NCBI RefSeq assembly: GCF_005938675.2
Contig: NZ_VCCH02000078.1
Location: forward strand, 1 to 39,391
DNA from: Mycobacterium sp. KBS0706
GTDB lineage: Bacteria; Pseudomonadota; Alphaproteobacteria; DSM-16000; Inquilinaceae
Direction of reading: 5' to 3'
DNA length: 39,391 nt
Part shown: in pieces, positions 15,801 to 23,548 of the stretch
Layout: every line of letters begins with the position of its first letter
Position numbering within the stretch: position 1 is the stretch's first letter
Notes under the pieces: model-generated
What the model was told of the DNA's origin: nothing
Databases searched by the model: none
What the model saw: only the letters and a program-made list of their open reading frames with translations
Position numbers and translations under genes: made by a program

Positions 15801-15914
15801 CGTGCAGAGCGTCTAGGGTTCCGGTCGCGTGGCGATGCTGGTCCGAGAGACGCACTTCGGCCCGGCGATGGGCGGAAGACACGGCGGGGCAAAAGCCCGG
15901 GAGGTCACTGCACG
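15801..15914 (+). promoter_or_regulatory. guanidine-I riboswitch (ykkC motif)
   Basis: The conserved blocks of the ykkC/guanidine-I aptamer appear in order. CTAGGGTTCCG is at 15813-15823 and GGTCCGAGAGA at 15840-15850. ACACGGCGGGGCAAAAGCCC starts at 15879 and is followed by GGGAGG to 15904. A GGGC-AAAA-GCCC hairpin lies at 15887-15898. The ends CGTGCAG (15801-15807) and CTGCACG (15908-15914) pair to form a seven-base P1 stem. Guanidine-I riboswitches bind free guanidinium and normally turn expression on. The next gene is an ABC transporter of the type found beside urea/guanidine carboxylase, which fits. Confidence 0.95.
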
Positions 15915-15995
15915 GGTTCGCTGCCGCGGACCGGCCTCCCACGCGCGGCGAACCTCCTTGTGGCGAAACCGGCCGATGGCCGCCTCAGCGAGGAG
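15915..15995 (+). promoter_or_regulatory. riboswitch expression platform with anti-ribosome-site
   Basis: A stem forms from GGTTCG (15915-15920) with CGAACC (15949-15954), and inside it CCGCG (15924-15928) with CGCGG (15944-15948). No T-run follows, so it is not a terminator. CTCCTTG (15954-15960) can pair with CGAGGAG (15989-15995), which is the ribosome site of the binding-protein gene. This points to control of translation. GGGAGG at the aptamer end (15899-15904) can also pair with CCTCCC (15935-15940), offering a switch between folds. The mechanism is inferred. Confidence 0.5.
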
Positions 15996-16002
15996 TTTCC
16001 CG

Positions 16003-17067
16003 ATGCCGCTGCCGAAGCTTGCCGCCCTCCTTCTCACCGCGATCGTCGCCCTCTCCGCCCCCCAGGCCGAGGCCGCGCCGAAGAAGAGCTTCGACGTCGC
16101 CTGGACCATCTATGTCGGCTGGATGCCGTGGCCCTATGCGGCCGAGACCGGCATCGTCAAGAAATGGGCCGACAAGTACGGCATCACCATCAATGTCGTG
16201 CAGATCAACGACTACGTCGAATCGATCAACCAGTTCACCGCCGGCAAGTTCGACGGCGTGACCCTGACCAACATGGACGCGCTGACCATCCCGGCCGCGG
16301 GCGGGGTCGACACCACGGCGCTGATCGTCGGCGACTTCTCGAACGGCAATGACGGCATCGTCTCGAAGACCGCCGGCAGCGTCGCCGCGCTGAAGGGCGA
16401 GAGCCTGAACCTGGTCGAGCTGTCGGTGTCGCACTACCTGCTGGCCCGGGCGCTGGACGCGGCCGGGTTGTCGGAGCGGGACGTGAAGGTGATCAACACC
16501 TCCGACGCCGACATCGTCGCCGCCTTCAAGTCGCCGGACGTGGCCAGCGTCGTCACCTGGAACCCCCTCTTGGCCGAGGTGAAGGCCGAGCCGGGCGCCA
16601 AGCTGCTCTTCGACAGCACCAAGGTGCCCGGTGAGATCATCGACCTGATGGGTGTCAACACCGAGACGCTGAAGGACAACCCCGATTTCGGCAAGGCGCT
16701 GGTCGGCATCTGGTTCGAGACCCTGGCGCTGGTGACCGACCCCGGCGAGAAGGGCCGGGTGGCGCGCGAGGCGATGGCGAAGCAGTCCGGCACCGACCTG
16801 GCCGGCTTCGAGGTCCAGCTGGCGGCGACCCGGCTGTTCGCCGATCCGAAGGAGGCGGTGGCGTTCAGCGAGAGCCCGGACCTGGTGCGCACCATGGATC
16901 TGGTGCGCAGCTTCTCCTTCGACCACGGCCTGCTCGGCGAAGGCGCGCGCAGCAAGGACGCGGTCGGCATCGGCTTCGCCAAGGGCGGGACGCTGGGCGA
17001 TGCCGGCAACGTCAAGCTGCGCTTCGACCCGACCTTCATGGCGCTGGCGGCCGACGGCAAGCTCTGA
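16003..17067 (+). CDS. NMT1-type ABC substrate-binding protein, urea-carboxylase-associated
   Basis: The 354-residue protein starts with a Sec signal (MPLPKLAALLLTAIVALSAP, cut near AEAAP). A type-2 periplasmic binding fold follows, of the NMT1/nitrate-taurine class (DVAWTIYVGWMPWPYAAE, then GKFDGVTLTNMDAL). It resembles the binding proteins regularly found beside urea carboxylase, often labelled putative urea transporter. The ATG at 16003 is preferred over an in-frame ATG at 15976 because GAGGAG lies eight bases upstream and a clean signal peptide begins there. Because a guanidine-I riboswitch controls it, free guanidine is the most likely ligand; this remains inference from context. Confidence 0.92.
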   Translation: MPLPKLAALLLTAIVALSAPQAEAAPKKSFDVAWTIYVGWMPWPYAAETGIVKKWADKYGITINVVQINDYVESINQFTAGKFDGVTLTNMDALTIPAAGGVDTTALIVGDFSNGNDGIVSKTAGSVAALKGESLNLVELSVSHYLLARALDAAGLSERDVKVINTSDADIVAAFKSPDVASVVTWNPLLAEVKAEPGAKLLFDSTKVPGEIIDLMGVNTETLKDNPDFGKALVGIWFETLALVTDPGEKGRVAREAMAKQSGTDLAGFEVQLAATRLFADPKEAVAFSESPDLVRTMDLVRSFSFDHGLLGEGARSKDAVGIGFAKGGTLGDAGNVKLRFDPTFMALAADGKL

Positions 17068-17080
17068 CCCGAGCCCCGCC

Positions 17081-17902
17081 ATGCGCCGCGCCATGAACAT
17101 CGCGCCGGGCCGCGGCACCCGCCTGCTGCTGGCGCTGCTGCCCTTCCTGATTCTGGCCTGCATCTATGTGATGGGGTCGGCGGAGCGCCGCGCCGCCAAC
17201 CCGGGCGACAAGCTGCTGCCGCCGGTCGCCGAGATGGCCGACACCGCCACGCGGCTGGCGACCGAGCCCGACCGCCGCAGCGGCGAGATCACGCTCGTCG
17301 CCGACACCGCCGCCAGCCTGCAGCGCCTGGTGATCGGCCTCGCCGTCGCCACGCTGATCGGCCTCGCCCTCGGCACCGCGCTCGGCATCCTGCCGCTGGC
17401 CGATGCGACGCTAGGGCCGGTGGTCGCGGTCGTGTCGATGATTCCGCCGATGGCGCTGCTGCCGATCCTGTTCATCGTCTTCGGCCTCGGCGAGCTGTCC
17501 AAGGTGGTGCTGATCGTGATCGGCATCGCCCCGTTCCTGGTGCGCGACCTGGCGATGAGCGTTGGCGCCATTCCGCGCGAGCAGCTGATCAAGGCGCAGA
17601 CGCTCGGCGCTTCGACCTGGCAGACGGTGCTGCGGGTGGTGCTGCCGCAGATCCTGCCGCGGCTGATCGAGGCGCTGCGCCTGTCGCTCGGCCCCGCCTT
17701 CCTGTTCCTGATCTCGTCCGAGGCGATCGCGGCGGATAGCGGCCTCGGCTACCGCATCTTCCTGGTCCGCCGCTATCTGGCGATGGATGTGATCCTGCCC
17801 TATGTCGCCTGGATCACGCTACTGGCCTTCCTGATGGACCTGGCGCTGGCCCGCCTCGCCCGCGGCGCCTTCGCCTGGGCCTATGACGCGGGACGGCGAT
17901 GA
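17081..17902 (+). CDS. ABC transporter permease, NMT1/taurine class
   Basis: The 273-residue inner-membrane permease has an N-terminal transmembrane segment (LLLALLPFLILACIYVMG), then a periplasmic stretch of about 60 residues, then a cluster of helices. The EAA-like loop is GAIPREQLIKAQTLGASTWQ. ATG 17081 is chosen, with ATG 17093 as an alternative; the longer frame overlaps the binding-protein gene. It follows that gene by 13 bases and overlaps the ATPase start by four. It should form a homodimeric channel for the riboswitch-controlled importer. Confidence 0.9.
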   Translation: MRRAMNIAPGRGTRLLLALLPFLILACIYVMGSAERRAANPGDKLLPPVAEMADTATRLATEPDRRSGEITLVADTAASLQRLVIGLAVATLIGLALGTALGILPLADATLGPVVAVVSMIPPMALLPILFIVFGLGELSKVVLIVIGIAPFLVRDLAMSVGAIPREQLIKAQTLGASTWQTVLRVVLPQILPRLIEALRLSLGPAFLFLISSEAIAADSGLGYRIFLVRRYLAMDVILPYVAWITLLAFLMDLALARLARGAFAWAYDAGRR

Positions 17903-18714
17903 GCGCGATCGCCGCCCGCGACGTCTGGGTCGAATATGGCGACCAGATCGTGCTGGAGGCGATCAACCTCGACATCGCCCCGGGCGCCTTCGTCACCATC
18001 GTCGGCCCGTCCGGCTGCGGCAAGAGCACCTTCCTGCGCCTGCTGCTGGGCCAGGAACGGCCGAGCCGCGGCCGCCTGCTGCTCGACGGCACGCCGCTGC
18101 CGGACGAGCCGGGGCCGGACCGCGGCATCGTCTTCCAGCGCTATTCCGTGTTCCCGCATCTGACCGTGCTGGGCAATGTCCTGGCCGGCTTCGAATTCGC
18201 CGCCAGCCCGGTGCTGGGCCGGCTGTTCGGCCCCGCCCGCCGCCGCGCGGTCGAGGAGAGCGAGGCGCTGCTCGACGCGGTCGGGCTGGCAGCCCATCGC
18301 GACAAGCACCCCAGCGCCCTGTCCGGCGGCATGCAGCAGCGGCTGGCGATCGCCCAGGCCCTGGCCAAGCGGCCGAAGGTGCTGCTGCTGGACGAGCCGT
18401 TCGGCGCGCTCGACCCCGGCACGCGGCTGCAGATGCACGCGCTGCTGACGCCGCTGTGGCGCCAGCACGGCATGACCGTGGTCATGGTCACCCACGACCT
18501 GAAGGAGGCGTTCGGGCTCGGCACCCGGCTCCTCGCCTTCGACAAGCTGCGCCACGACCCGCAGGCGCCCGGCCGCTACGGCGCCCGGGTGACCTACGAC
18601 CTCGACCTCACCCGCCGGCAGCCCGTGCCCGTCGCGCCAGTGCCGCAGGCGCACCAGGGCGGCCACAGCGATGCCTCGACCTTGCCCCTCCACCCGCGCC
18701 GCCACGGCGCTTGA
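17899..18714 (+). CDS. ABC transporter ATP-binding protein, SsuB/TauB class
   Basis: The 271-residue ATPase shows Walker A GPSGCGKST at 36-44, signature LSGGM at 141-145, Walker B VLLLDEP at 161-167 and a switch histidine in MVTHDLKEA. The C-terminal tail after about residue 215 is Pro- and His-rich and has no TOBE domain, as in the nitrate/taurine class. It overlaps the permease stop by four bases and completes a three-gene importer. It converges with the minus-strand DUF1989 gene 118 bases away. Confidence 0.93.
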   Translation: MSAIAARDVWVEYGDQIVLEAINLDIAPGAFVTIVGPSGCGKSTFLRLLLGQERPSRGRLLLDGTPLPDEPGPDRGIVFQRYSVFPHLTVLGNVLAGFEFAASPVLGRLFGPARRRAVEESEALLDAVGLAAHRDKHPSALSGGMQQRLAIAQALAKRPKVLLLDEPFGALDPGTRLQMHALLTPLWRQHGMTVVMVTHDLKEAFGLGTRLLAFDKLRHDPQAPGRYGARVTYDLDLTRRQPVPVAPVPQAHQGGHSDASTLPLHPRRHGA

Positions 18715-18810
18715 TCGGGGAGATCCGCGATGCCTCTGCCATCCTCCTGGCTGACTCAGTTGAAGGCCCTGCGCAGTCTCGTCTACCGCGTCCTGAAAGC
18801 CAGGGCGGAC

Positions 18811-18823
18811 CGCCTGTAAGGCG
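18811..18823. terminator. short hairpin between convergent operons
   Basis: CGCCT-GTA-AGGCG is a five-base-pair hairpin in the 118-base gap between the converging ATPase and DUF1989 genes. It lacks a T-run on either strand, so a terminator role is only possible. Nothing else is recognisable in this gap. Confidence 0.25.
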
Positions 18824-18832
18824 AGGCTCTCC

Positions 18833-19435
18833 CTACCGCAGCAGCTCGACATGCGCCTCGGTCGGCTTGCGGCCGGCGCCGTTGATCGGGGTGATGTCCT
18901 GCGGGCAGGCCGAGAACACGACGACGCAGTCGCGCGCCGCCCGCAGCAGCACATGGTCGCCCGGCCTGGTCACCGGCTTGCCCTGGGTCAGGCTGAGATC
19001 GGCGTTGACCGGGATGTTCATGAACAGGTTCAGCGGCTGCGGCACGCGGTCGGCGGACAGGCAGATCGCCGCCATCGCCTCGACCATGTTGTCGGCGCAA
19101 TTGCGGTGATACTCGGTGCAGCCGAGATGCTCGTAGCGCCAGCGGTCGCAGGCCGCCATCAGCGTGTCGTGGATGCCGGGCGACGTGTCCTCCTCCAGCA
19201 CCAGGATCGGCTCGCGCCGGTTGGTGAACAGGGTCTGCCCGGCCGCCGGCATCAGTCGGCCGTTCTCCACCCGCGTGTGCTCCATCGACATGTGATGCGC
19301 CATGTCCTCGGCGCAGAAGGCCCAGGTGTCGACCACCTGGGAGCCATGGGTGTTGACGACCCTGACTGCCTCGCCCGCAGCGAGGCGCACGGCCTTGCCG
19401 CGGGTGGCGGGGATGACGTCGCGTTCGGTGGGCAT
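18833..19435 (-). CDS. third DUF1989 protein, stand-alone
   Basis: The 200-residue protein is a third DUF1989 member, separate from the two in the carboxylase operon. It keeps the HDT motif (His89-Asp90-Thr91 in GIHDTLMAAC) and the C-terminal SACPQDITPING stretch, and it adds an extra Cys/His segment (GCTEYHRNCADN at about 107-118). A good AGGAGAG ribosome site supports the start at 19435. It is the last gene of an operon with two ureohydrolases and an amino-acid-type importer and lies 14 bases after one of the ureohydrolases. Family members beside the carboxylase deiminate carboxyguanidine. This one has no carboxylase partner in its operon, so it probably acts on another guanidino or N-carboxy compound. 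The reaction is unknown. Confidence 0.85.
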   Translation of the reverse strand: MPTERDVIPATRGKAVRLAAGEAVRVVNTHGSQVVDTWAFCAEDMAHHMSMEHTRVENGRLMPAAGQTLFTNRREPILVLEEDTSPGIHDTLMAACDRWRYEHLGCTEYHRNCADNMVEAMAAICLSADRVPQPLNLFMNIPVNADLSLTQGKPVTRPGDHVLLRAARDCVVVFSACPQDITPINGAGRKPTEAHVELLR

Positions 19436-19449
19436 GATGCTCTCCTGCT

Positions 19450-20415
19450 TCAGGCGGCCTTGGTGCGGCGGCGCGCGGCCCAGCGCGGCTGGGCGCAGAT
19501 CTGGCCGAGGAACTCGATGACGGTGAGCGCGCCGAGATAGGCGGTGACGCCGGTGCCGACATCGAGCGGCGGGTTGACCTCGACGAAGTCGAAGGCGGCG
19601 ACCTCGTGCCGCTCGGCGATCGCCTTCAGGCTGTCGCGCAGCTCGGGATAGCTCATGCCGTTCGGCTCGGCCGAGACGCAGCCCGGCACCAGCGACATGT
19701 CCATCGCGTCGACGTCGATGCTGACATAGACGCGCGACCCGGCCGGCAGCAGCTCGGCGATGCCGGCCGGGCCGAGACGCCGGAACTCGCCCATCGGGAT
19801 CACCCGGTTGCCCGCGGCGATGATCGGCTCCACCTGGTCGGGCGAATGGCGCAGGCTGCGGATGCCGACCTGGGTCAGGCTCAACGCATTCGGCATGCCG
19901 GCGATGTGGCGAAAGGCGTGGCTGTTCGTGCGGCTCAGGTCGTTCTCGAACGGCGCGTAGTCGGTGTGCGCGTCGAAATGGATGACGTGCAGCGTCTCGT
20001 CGAAGGCGCGGAACACCGGATAGGTGATCGAATGGTCGCCGCCGAGCACCACCGGCATCGCGCCGCGGTCGAGGATGGCCCGGACCGACGCCGTGATGTT
20101 GGCGAAGGTCCGCTCCGCATTGGCCGGGTGGATGTCGACGTCGCCGGCATCGGCGATCAGCCCCTGCGCCATCTCCTCGACCAGGTATTCGCGCCGTGTC
20201 TCCGGGTCGTAATAGCCGCGGCCGCTGCCGTAGAAGCGCAGTGAATGCTCGCGCAGCGCCCGCGGCGCGAAGCGGCTGCCGGGCAGGAAGGGCGAGCCCT
20301 CGTCGAACGGCACGCCGAGCACCGCGATGGCGGCTTCCAGCGTCGACAGATCCTCGCAGATCCGGGCGCGCAGGAAGGAAGGGATGCCGACATAGGGCCG
20401 GTTGACGCGGGACAT
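19450..20415 (-). CDS. ureohydrolase (arginase/agmatinase family), copy 1
   Basis: The 321-residue enzyme belongs to the dinuclear-metal ureohydrolases that cut guanidino groups to urea plus an amine. All metal ligands are present: His128 in GGDHSIT, Asp148-His150-Asp152 in HFDAHTDY and Asp234-Asp236 in SIDVDAMD. Glu279 is in DFVEVNPP. The usual DxxxxPG after the last motif reads DMSLVPGCVSAEPNG. It lies directly downstream of the importer ATPase (3-base gap) and upstream of a DUF1989 protein. Possible substrates are agmatine, guanidino acids or guanidine itself; these cannot be told apart by eye. No hypA/hypB-like nickel chaperone genes, which accompany known guanidine hydrolases, are seen here. 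Confidence 0.9.
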   Translation of the reverse strand: MSRVNRPYVGIPSFLRARICEDLSTLEAAIAVLGVPFDEGSPFLPGSRFAPRALREHSLRFYGSGRGYYDPETRREYLVEEMAQGLIADAGDVDIHPANAERTFANITASVRAILDRGAMPVVLGGDHSITYPVFRAFDETLHVIHFDAHTDYAPFENDLSRTNSHAFRHIAGMPNALSLTQVGIRSLRHSPDQVEPIIAAGNRVIPMGEFRRLGPAGIAELLPAGSRVYVSIDVDAMDMSLVPGCVSAEPNGMSYPELRDSLKAIAERHEVAAFDFVEVNPPLDVGTGVTAYLGALTVIEFLGQICAQPRWAARRRTKAA

Positions 20416-20418
20416 GTC

Positions 20419-21234
20419 CTACTCCGTCTCGAGGATTGTGGTATCGGGGGCCGGACCGTGGCGCGACAGCACCAGGTCGAGAAAGCCGCGCAGGCGCGGC
20501 TCCCGCGGCGCGGCGATGATGTCGCGCGCGGGGCCCTCCTCGACGATGCGGCCCTGGTCCATGAAGGCGATGCGGTCGGCGACATGGGCGGCGAAGCCGA
20601 TCTCATGGGTCACCACCAGCATGGTCATGCCGCTGGCGGCGAGGCCGCGGAGGACGCCCAGCACCTCGCCGACCAGCTCGGGGTCGAGCGCCGAGGTCGG
20701 CTCGTCGAACAGCATCAGCGCCGGCTCCATGGCCAGGGCCCGGGCGATGGCGACGCGCTGCCGCTGCCCGCCCGACAGGGCCTGCGGGTGGCGCCCGGCC
20801 CGGTCGGCGAGGCCGAGCCGGCCCAGCAGCTCCTCGGCCCGCCGCGTCGCCTCCGCGCGCGGCCGGCCCAGCACCACCATCTGCGGCCGCACCAGATTCT
20901 CCAGCGCGGTCATATGCGGCCACAGGTTGAGCTGCTGGAACACCAGGCCGATCTTCGGGCGCAGCGCGTCGATCTCGCACCGGCCCTGGCGGCGGACCAG
21001 GCCGCCGCGGCCGATCTCGCGGCCGAACGGCCGGCCCGCCACCTCGATGAAGCCGTCATCCGGCTGCTCCAGCCAGGTCAGGCAGCGCAGCAGCGTGCTC
21101 TTGCCGCAGCCGCTCGGCCCGATCAGGGCGACGATCTCGCCCTCCTCGATGTCGAGATAGAGGTCGTCGAGCACGGTCGTGCCCAGGAAGCGCTTGCGGA
21201 GGGCGGAGACGCGAAGGACCGGCGCCCGGCTCAC
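20419..21234 (-). CDS. ABC transporter ATP-binding protein, polar amino acid type
   Basis: The 271-residue ATPase has Walker A GPSGCGKST at 39-47, signature LSGGQ at 153-157, Walker B LMLFDEP at 173-179 and a switch histidine in VVTHEIGFA. The sequence style (FQQLNLWPHMTALENLV) is typical of the GlnQ/HisP group. The segment at about 68-90, between the strands after Walker A, is longer and more Arg/Gly-rich than usual for this group. It overlaps the upstream permease by four bases and energises the importer of the ureohydrolase operon. Confidence 0.93.
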   Translation of the reverse strand: MSRAPVLRVSALRKRFLGTTVLDDLYLDIEEGEIVALIGPSGCGKSTLLRCLTWLEQPDDGFIEVAGRPFGREIGRGGLVRRQGRCEIDALRPKIGLVFQQLNLWPHMTALENLVRPQMVVLGRPRAEATRRAEELLGRLGLADRAGRHPQALSGGQRQRVAIARALAMEPALMLFDEPTSALDPELVGEVLGVLRGLAASGMTMLVVTHEIGFAAHVADRIAFMDQGRIVEEGPARDIIAAPREPRLRGFLDLVLSRHGPAPDTTILETE

Positions 21235-21953
21235 GCCGCCCTCCGTGCTTCCAGCGACAGGTAGCGCGCCGCGATCGGGTTGCCGGTCACGCTCGCGGCC
21301 TGGGCGGCGCCGGCACGGCGCTCCAGCCCGCGCGACAGCGCCGCGATGACGATCGCGATCAGCCAGTAGATCGCGGCCACCGCGGCGAACACCTCGAAGG
21401 GGGCGAAGGTGTTCCCCTGCACCACCAGGCTCTGATAGGTCAGCTCCGGCACGGTGATCGAGGACAGCACCGCCGATTCCTTCATCATCGTCAGCGTCAT
21501 GTTGGTGGAGGGCGGCACCAGCGCGCGCAGGATCTGCGGCGCCACCACATGGCGCATCGCCGCCGCCGGCGACATGCCGATCGCCCGCGCGCTCTCGAAC
21601 TGGCCGCGCGGCAGCGCCAGGATCGCGGCCCGCACGATCTCGGCGTAATAGGCGCTGGCGAACAGCGCGAGCGCCGCCGTGCCGACCAGCGTCGCCGGCA
21701 GCCGGATGCCGGAGAAGGGCAGGCCGTAATAGACGACGAACAGGATGATGATGAACGGGATGTTGCGCAGCGCCTCAACATAGGCGCCGGCGAGGAACCG
21801 GACGGGCCGGGCCGGCGCCAGCGCGACCAGCGCCACGACGATGCCGGCGGCATAGCCGATCACGAAGGCGGCAACCGAGACCCTGATGGTCAGCCAGGCA
21901 CCGTCCAGCAGGATCGGCCAGTAGTCGAGCAGGATGGCGGGATCGAAGGGCAT
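21231..21953 (-). CDS. ABC permease, polar amino acid type (HisM/GlnP)
   Basis: The 240-residue permease has about five hydrophobic segments and the family EAA loop (ARAIGMSPAAAMRHVVAPQI). The preceding signature EALRNIPFIIILFVVYYG is typical of amino acid permeases. It starts three bases after the previous permease stop and overlaps the ATPase start by four. It forms a heterodimer with the 21957-22616 permease. Confidence 0.92.
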   Translation of the reverse strand: MPFDPAILLDYWPILLDGAWLTIRVSVAAFVIGYAAGIVVALVALAPARPVRFLAGAYVEALRNIPFIIILFVVYYGLPFSGIRLPATLVGTAALALFASAYYAEIVRAAILALPRGQFESARAIGMSPAAAMRHVVAPQILRALVPPSTNMTLTMMKESAVLSSITVPELTYQSLVVQGNTFAPFEVFAAVAAIYWLIAIVIAALSRGLERRAGAAQAASVTGNPIAARYLSLEARRAA

Positions 21954-21956
21954 GGG

Positions 21957-22616
21957 TCAGGCCCTCGCCTGGGCGAAGCGGGCCTCGGCGGCCTTGCCGG
22001 CCACGCTGATCGCGAGGTTGAGGACCAGGAAGACCAGCGCCGCGCCGATCAGCGTCTCGAACGGCCTGTAGCTGGCGCTGGCGATCTGCTGGGCCGTGCG
22101 CAGGACGTCGACCACGGTGATGACCGACAGCAGCGCCGTGCCCTTGACCACGATGGTGGCCTCGTTGATCAGGACCGGGACGATGCGGCGGAACAGCTGG
22201 GGCAGCACCACCTTGAGCCAGATGATCCGCGGCGGCAGGCCGAGCGCAGTCGCCGCCTCGATCGGCCCGCTGTCGATCGCGGCGAGGCCGCCGCGCATGC
22301 TCTCGCTGACGAACACCATGCTGTTGCAGGCGATGGCGGCCACGCCGGCGACCTCGGGCGACAGGTCGAGGCCGACCGCCGGCAGCACATAGTAGGCGAT
22401 GAAGATCTGGATCAGCAGCGGCGTGCCGCGCACGAAGCTGATGACCACGGCGACGGCGGCGTTGACCGGCACGATCTTGAGCGAGCGCAGGATCGTCAGT
22501 GCCGTCCCGGACAGCAGCGCCAGCAGCATGACCGCGGCCGCCAGGCGGATGTTCACTGTCGCCGCCGCGGCCAGCCGCGGCAGGACCGACAGCAGGAAGT
22601 CGAGGTTGAAGCCCAT
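21957..22616 (-). CDS. ABC permease, polar amino acid type (HisQ/GlnP)
   Basis: The 219-residue permease carries the family motif SFVRGTPLLIQIFIAYYVLP and the EAA loop EAATALGLPPRIIWLKVVLP. It is the first of two permeases in the operon and follows the binding-protein gene by 27 bases. Length is normal. No defects are visible. Confidence 0.92.
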   Translation of the reverse strand: MGFNLDFLLSVLPRLAAAATVNIRLAAAVMLLALLSGTALTILRSLKIVPVNAAVAVVISFVRGTPLLIQIFIAYYVLPAVGLDLSPEVAGVAAIACNSMVFVSESMRGGLAAIDSGPIEAATALGLPPRIIWLKVVLPQLFRRIVPVLINEATIVVKGTALLSVITVVDVLRTAQQIASASYRPFETLIGAALVFLVLNLAISVAGKAAEARFAQARA

Positions 22617-22643
22617 CGCCGGTCCCTTCCCTCGCGCCAGCCC

Positions 22644-23501
22644 TCACATCGCGCCGGGCGGCAGGTAGCCGCTGTCCGGGATCGTCATCTCGAAGCCGAA
22701 CCATTTCTTCTGCAGCGCGCCGAGGCGGCCGTCGTCGCGCATCATGCGGATGACCTGGGAGATGGCGTCGCGCAGGTCCTTGTCGTCGGGCCGCGTCACC
22801 CAGGCGAGATAGGTGTAGCCGCCGTCCACCGGCGTCGGCGTCGCCAGCTCGAAGACATCCGGCCGCTCCTTCACCAGAACGGCGAGGCTCGGCAGCGACT
22901 GGATCACCGCATCCACCTCGCCATTGGCCAGCGCCACATAGCTCTCGGGGAAGGCGGTGAACAGCTTCAGGTCCTTGAAGCCGGCGCCGCCGGAGGCCTT
23001 GAGCTTGGCGTCGAGGGCTCGCGCCACCGGCTCGGTCGAGGAGGCGAGCTGGGTGGCCACCACCTTGCCGTTCAGGTCCTCGACCTTGGCGATCGCATCG
23101 CCCTTGCGCTTCATCGCATAGGGCATGCCGTCGGCGATCGGCAGCGTGTAGGCGTAGCGCTTGGCACGTTCCTCGTTGATGCCGACGGTGGTGGCGACGA
23201 AGTCGAACTTGCCGGCCAGCACGCCCGGCAGGATGCCCTGCCAGGGCAGGTCGAGCTGGTGCATGGTCTTGACGGCGAGCGCCTTCTCGACCTCGGCGAG
23301 GATGTCCGAGCCGTAGCCGACGATCTTGCCGTCCTGCACGAATTCGAAGGGCGGGAACGCGGCCTCCGTCCCGACCGTCAGTTCCCCTGTCCGCCTGATC
23401 TTCTCCAGCGTGGTCTCGGCCAGCGCTGGCTGGACGGCCGCCAGGACCAGGCAGGCACCGCCTGCGAGGAGACCGAACGCTCTGCGATTGATCCGTGACA
23501 T
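22644..23501 (-). CDS. polar amino acid-type ABC substrate-binding protein
   Basis: The 285-residue family-3 binding protein has a signal peptide (NRRAFGLLAGGACLVLAAVQ, cut near ALAET; the NRRAFGLL could also be read as a weak Tat signal). The mature protein starts with the typical LEKIRRTGELTVGTEAAFPP and contains GYGSDILAEVEKAL. This class binds amino acids and related cations. Placed between two ureohydrolase genes, it probably captures a guanidino-bearing amino acid or amine; this is inference. It is followed by two permeases and an ATPase. Confidence 0.93.
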   Translation of the reverse strand: MSRINRRAFGLLAGGACLVLAAVQPALAETTLEKIRRTGELTVGTEAAFPPFEFVQDGKIVGYGSDILAEVEKALAVKTMHQLDLPWQGILPGVLAGKFDFVATTVGINEERAKRYAYTLPIADGMPYAMKRKGDAIAKVEDLNGKVVATQLASSTEPVARALDAKLKASGGAGFKDLKLFTAFPESYVALANGEVDAVIQSLPSLAVLVKERPDVFELATPTPVDGGYTYLAWVTRPDDKDLRDAISQVIRMMRDDGRLGALQKKWFGFEMTIPDSGYLPPGAM

Positions 23502-23548
23502 GGCAGTGCCTCTCTGTTGCGGTTTGGTTGTTCTGGTTGGAGATCGCC

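Larger units (their letters stand above)
15630..16002 (+). other. leader region with promoter, riboswitch and expression platform
   Basis: The 373-base gap before the transporter contains a sigma-54 promoter (15774-15790), the guanidine-I aptamer (15801-15914), a hairpin (15915-15954) and the ribosome site (15989-15995). Upstream, GCTC-AAAATC-GAGC at 15687-15700 is an inverted repeat about 75-90 bases before the -24 element and could be an activator site. An open frame crosses the whole region, but it is not coding because the aptamer fills it. Confidence 0.8.

Noticed and set aside
15829..16002. N-terminal extension of the importer binding protein
   Set aside because: It would translate the riboswitch and its platform. 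The signal peptide and ribosome site place the start at 16003.
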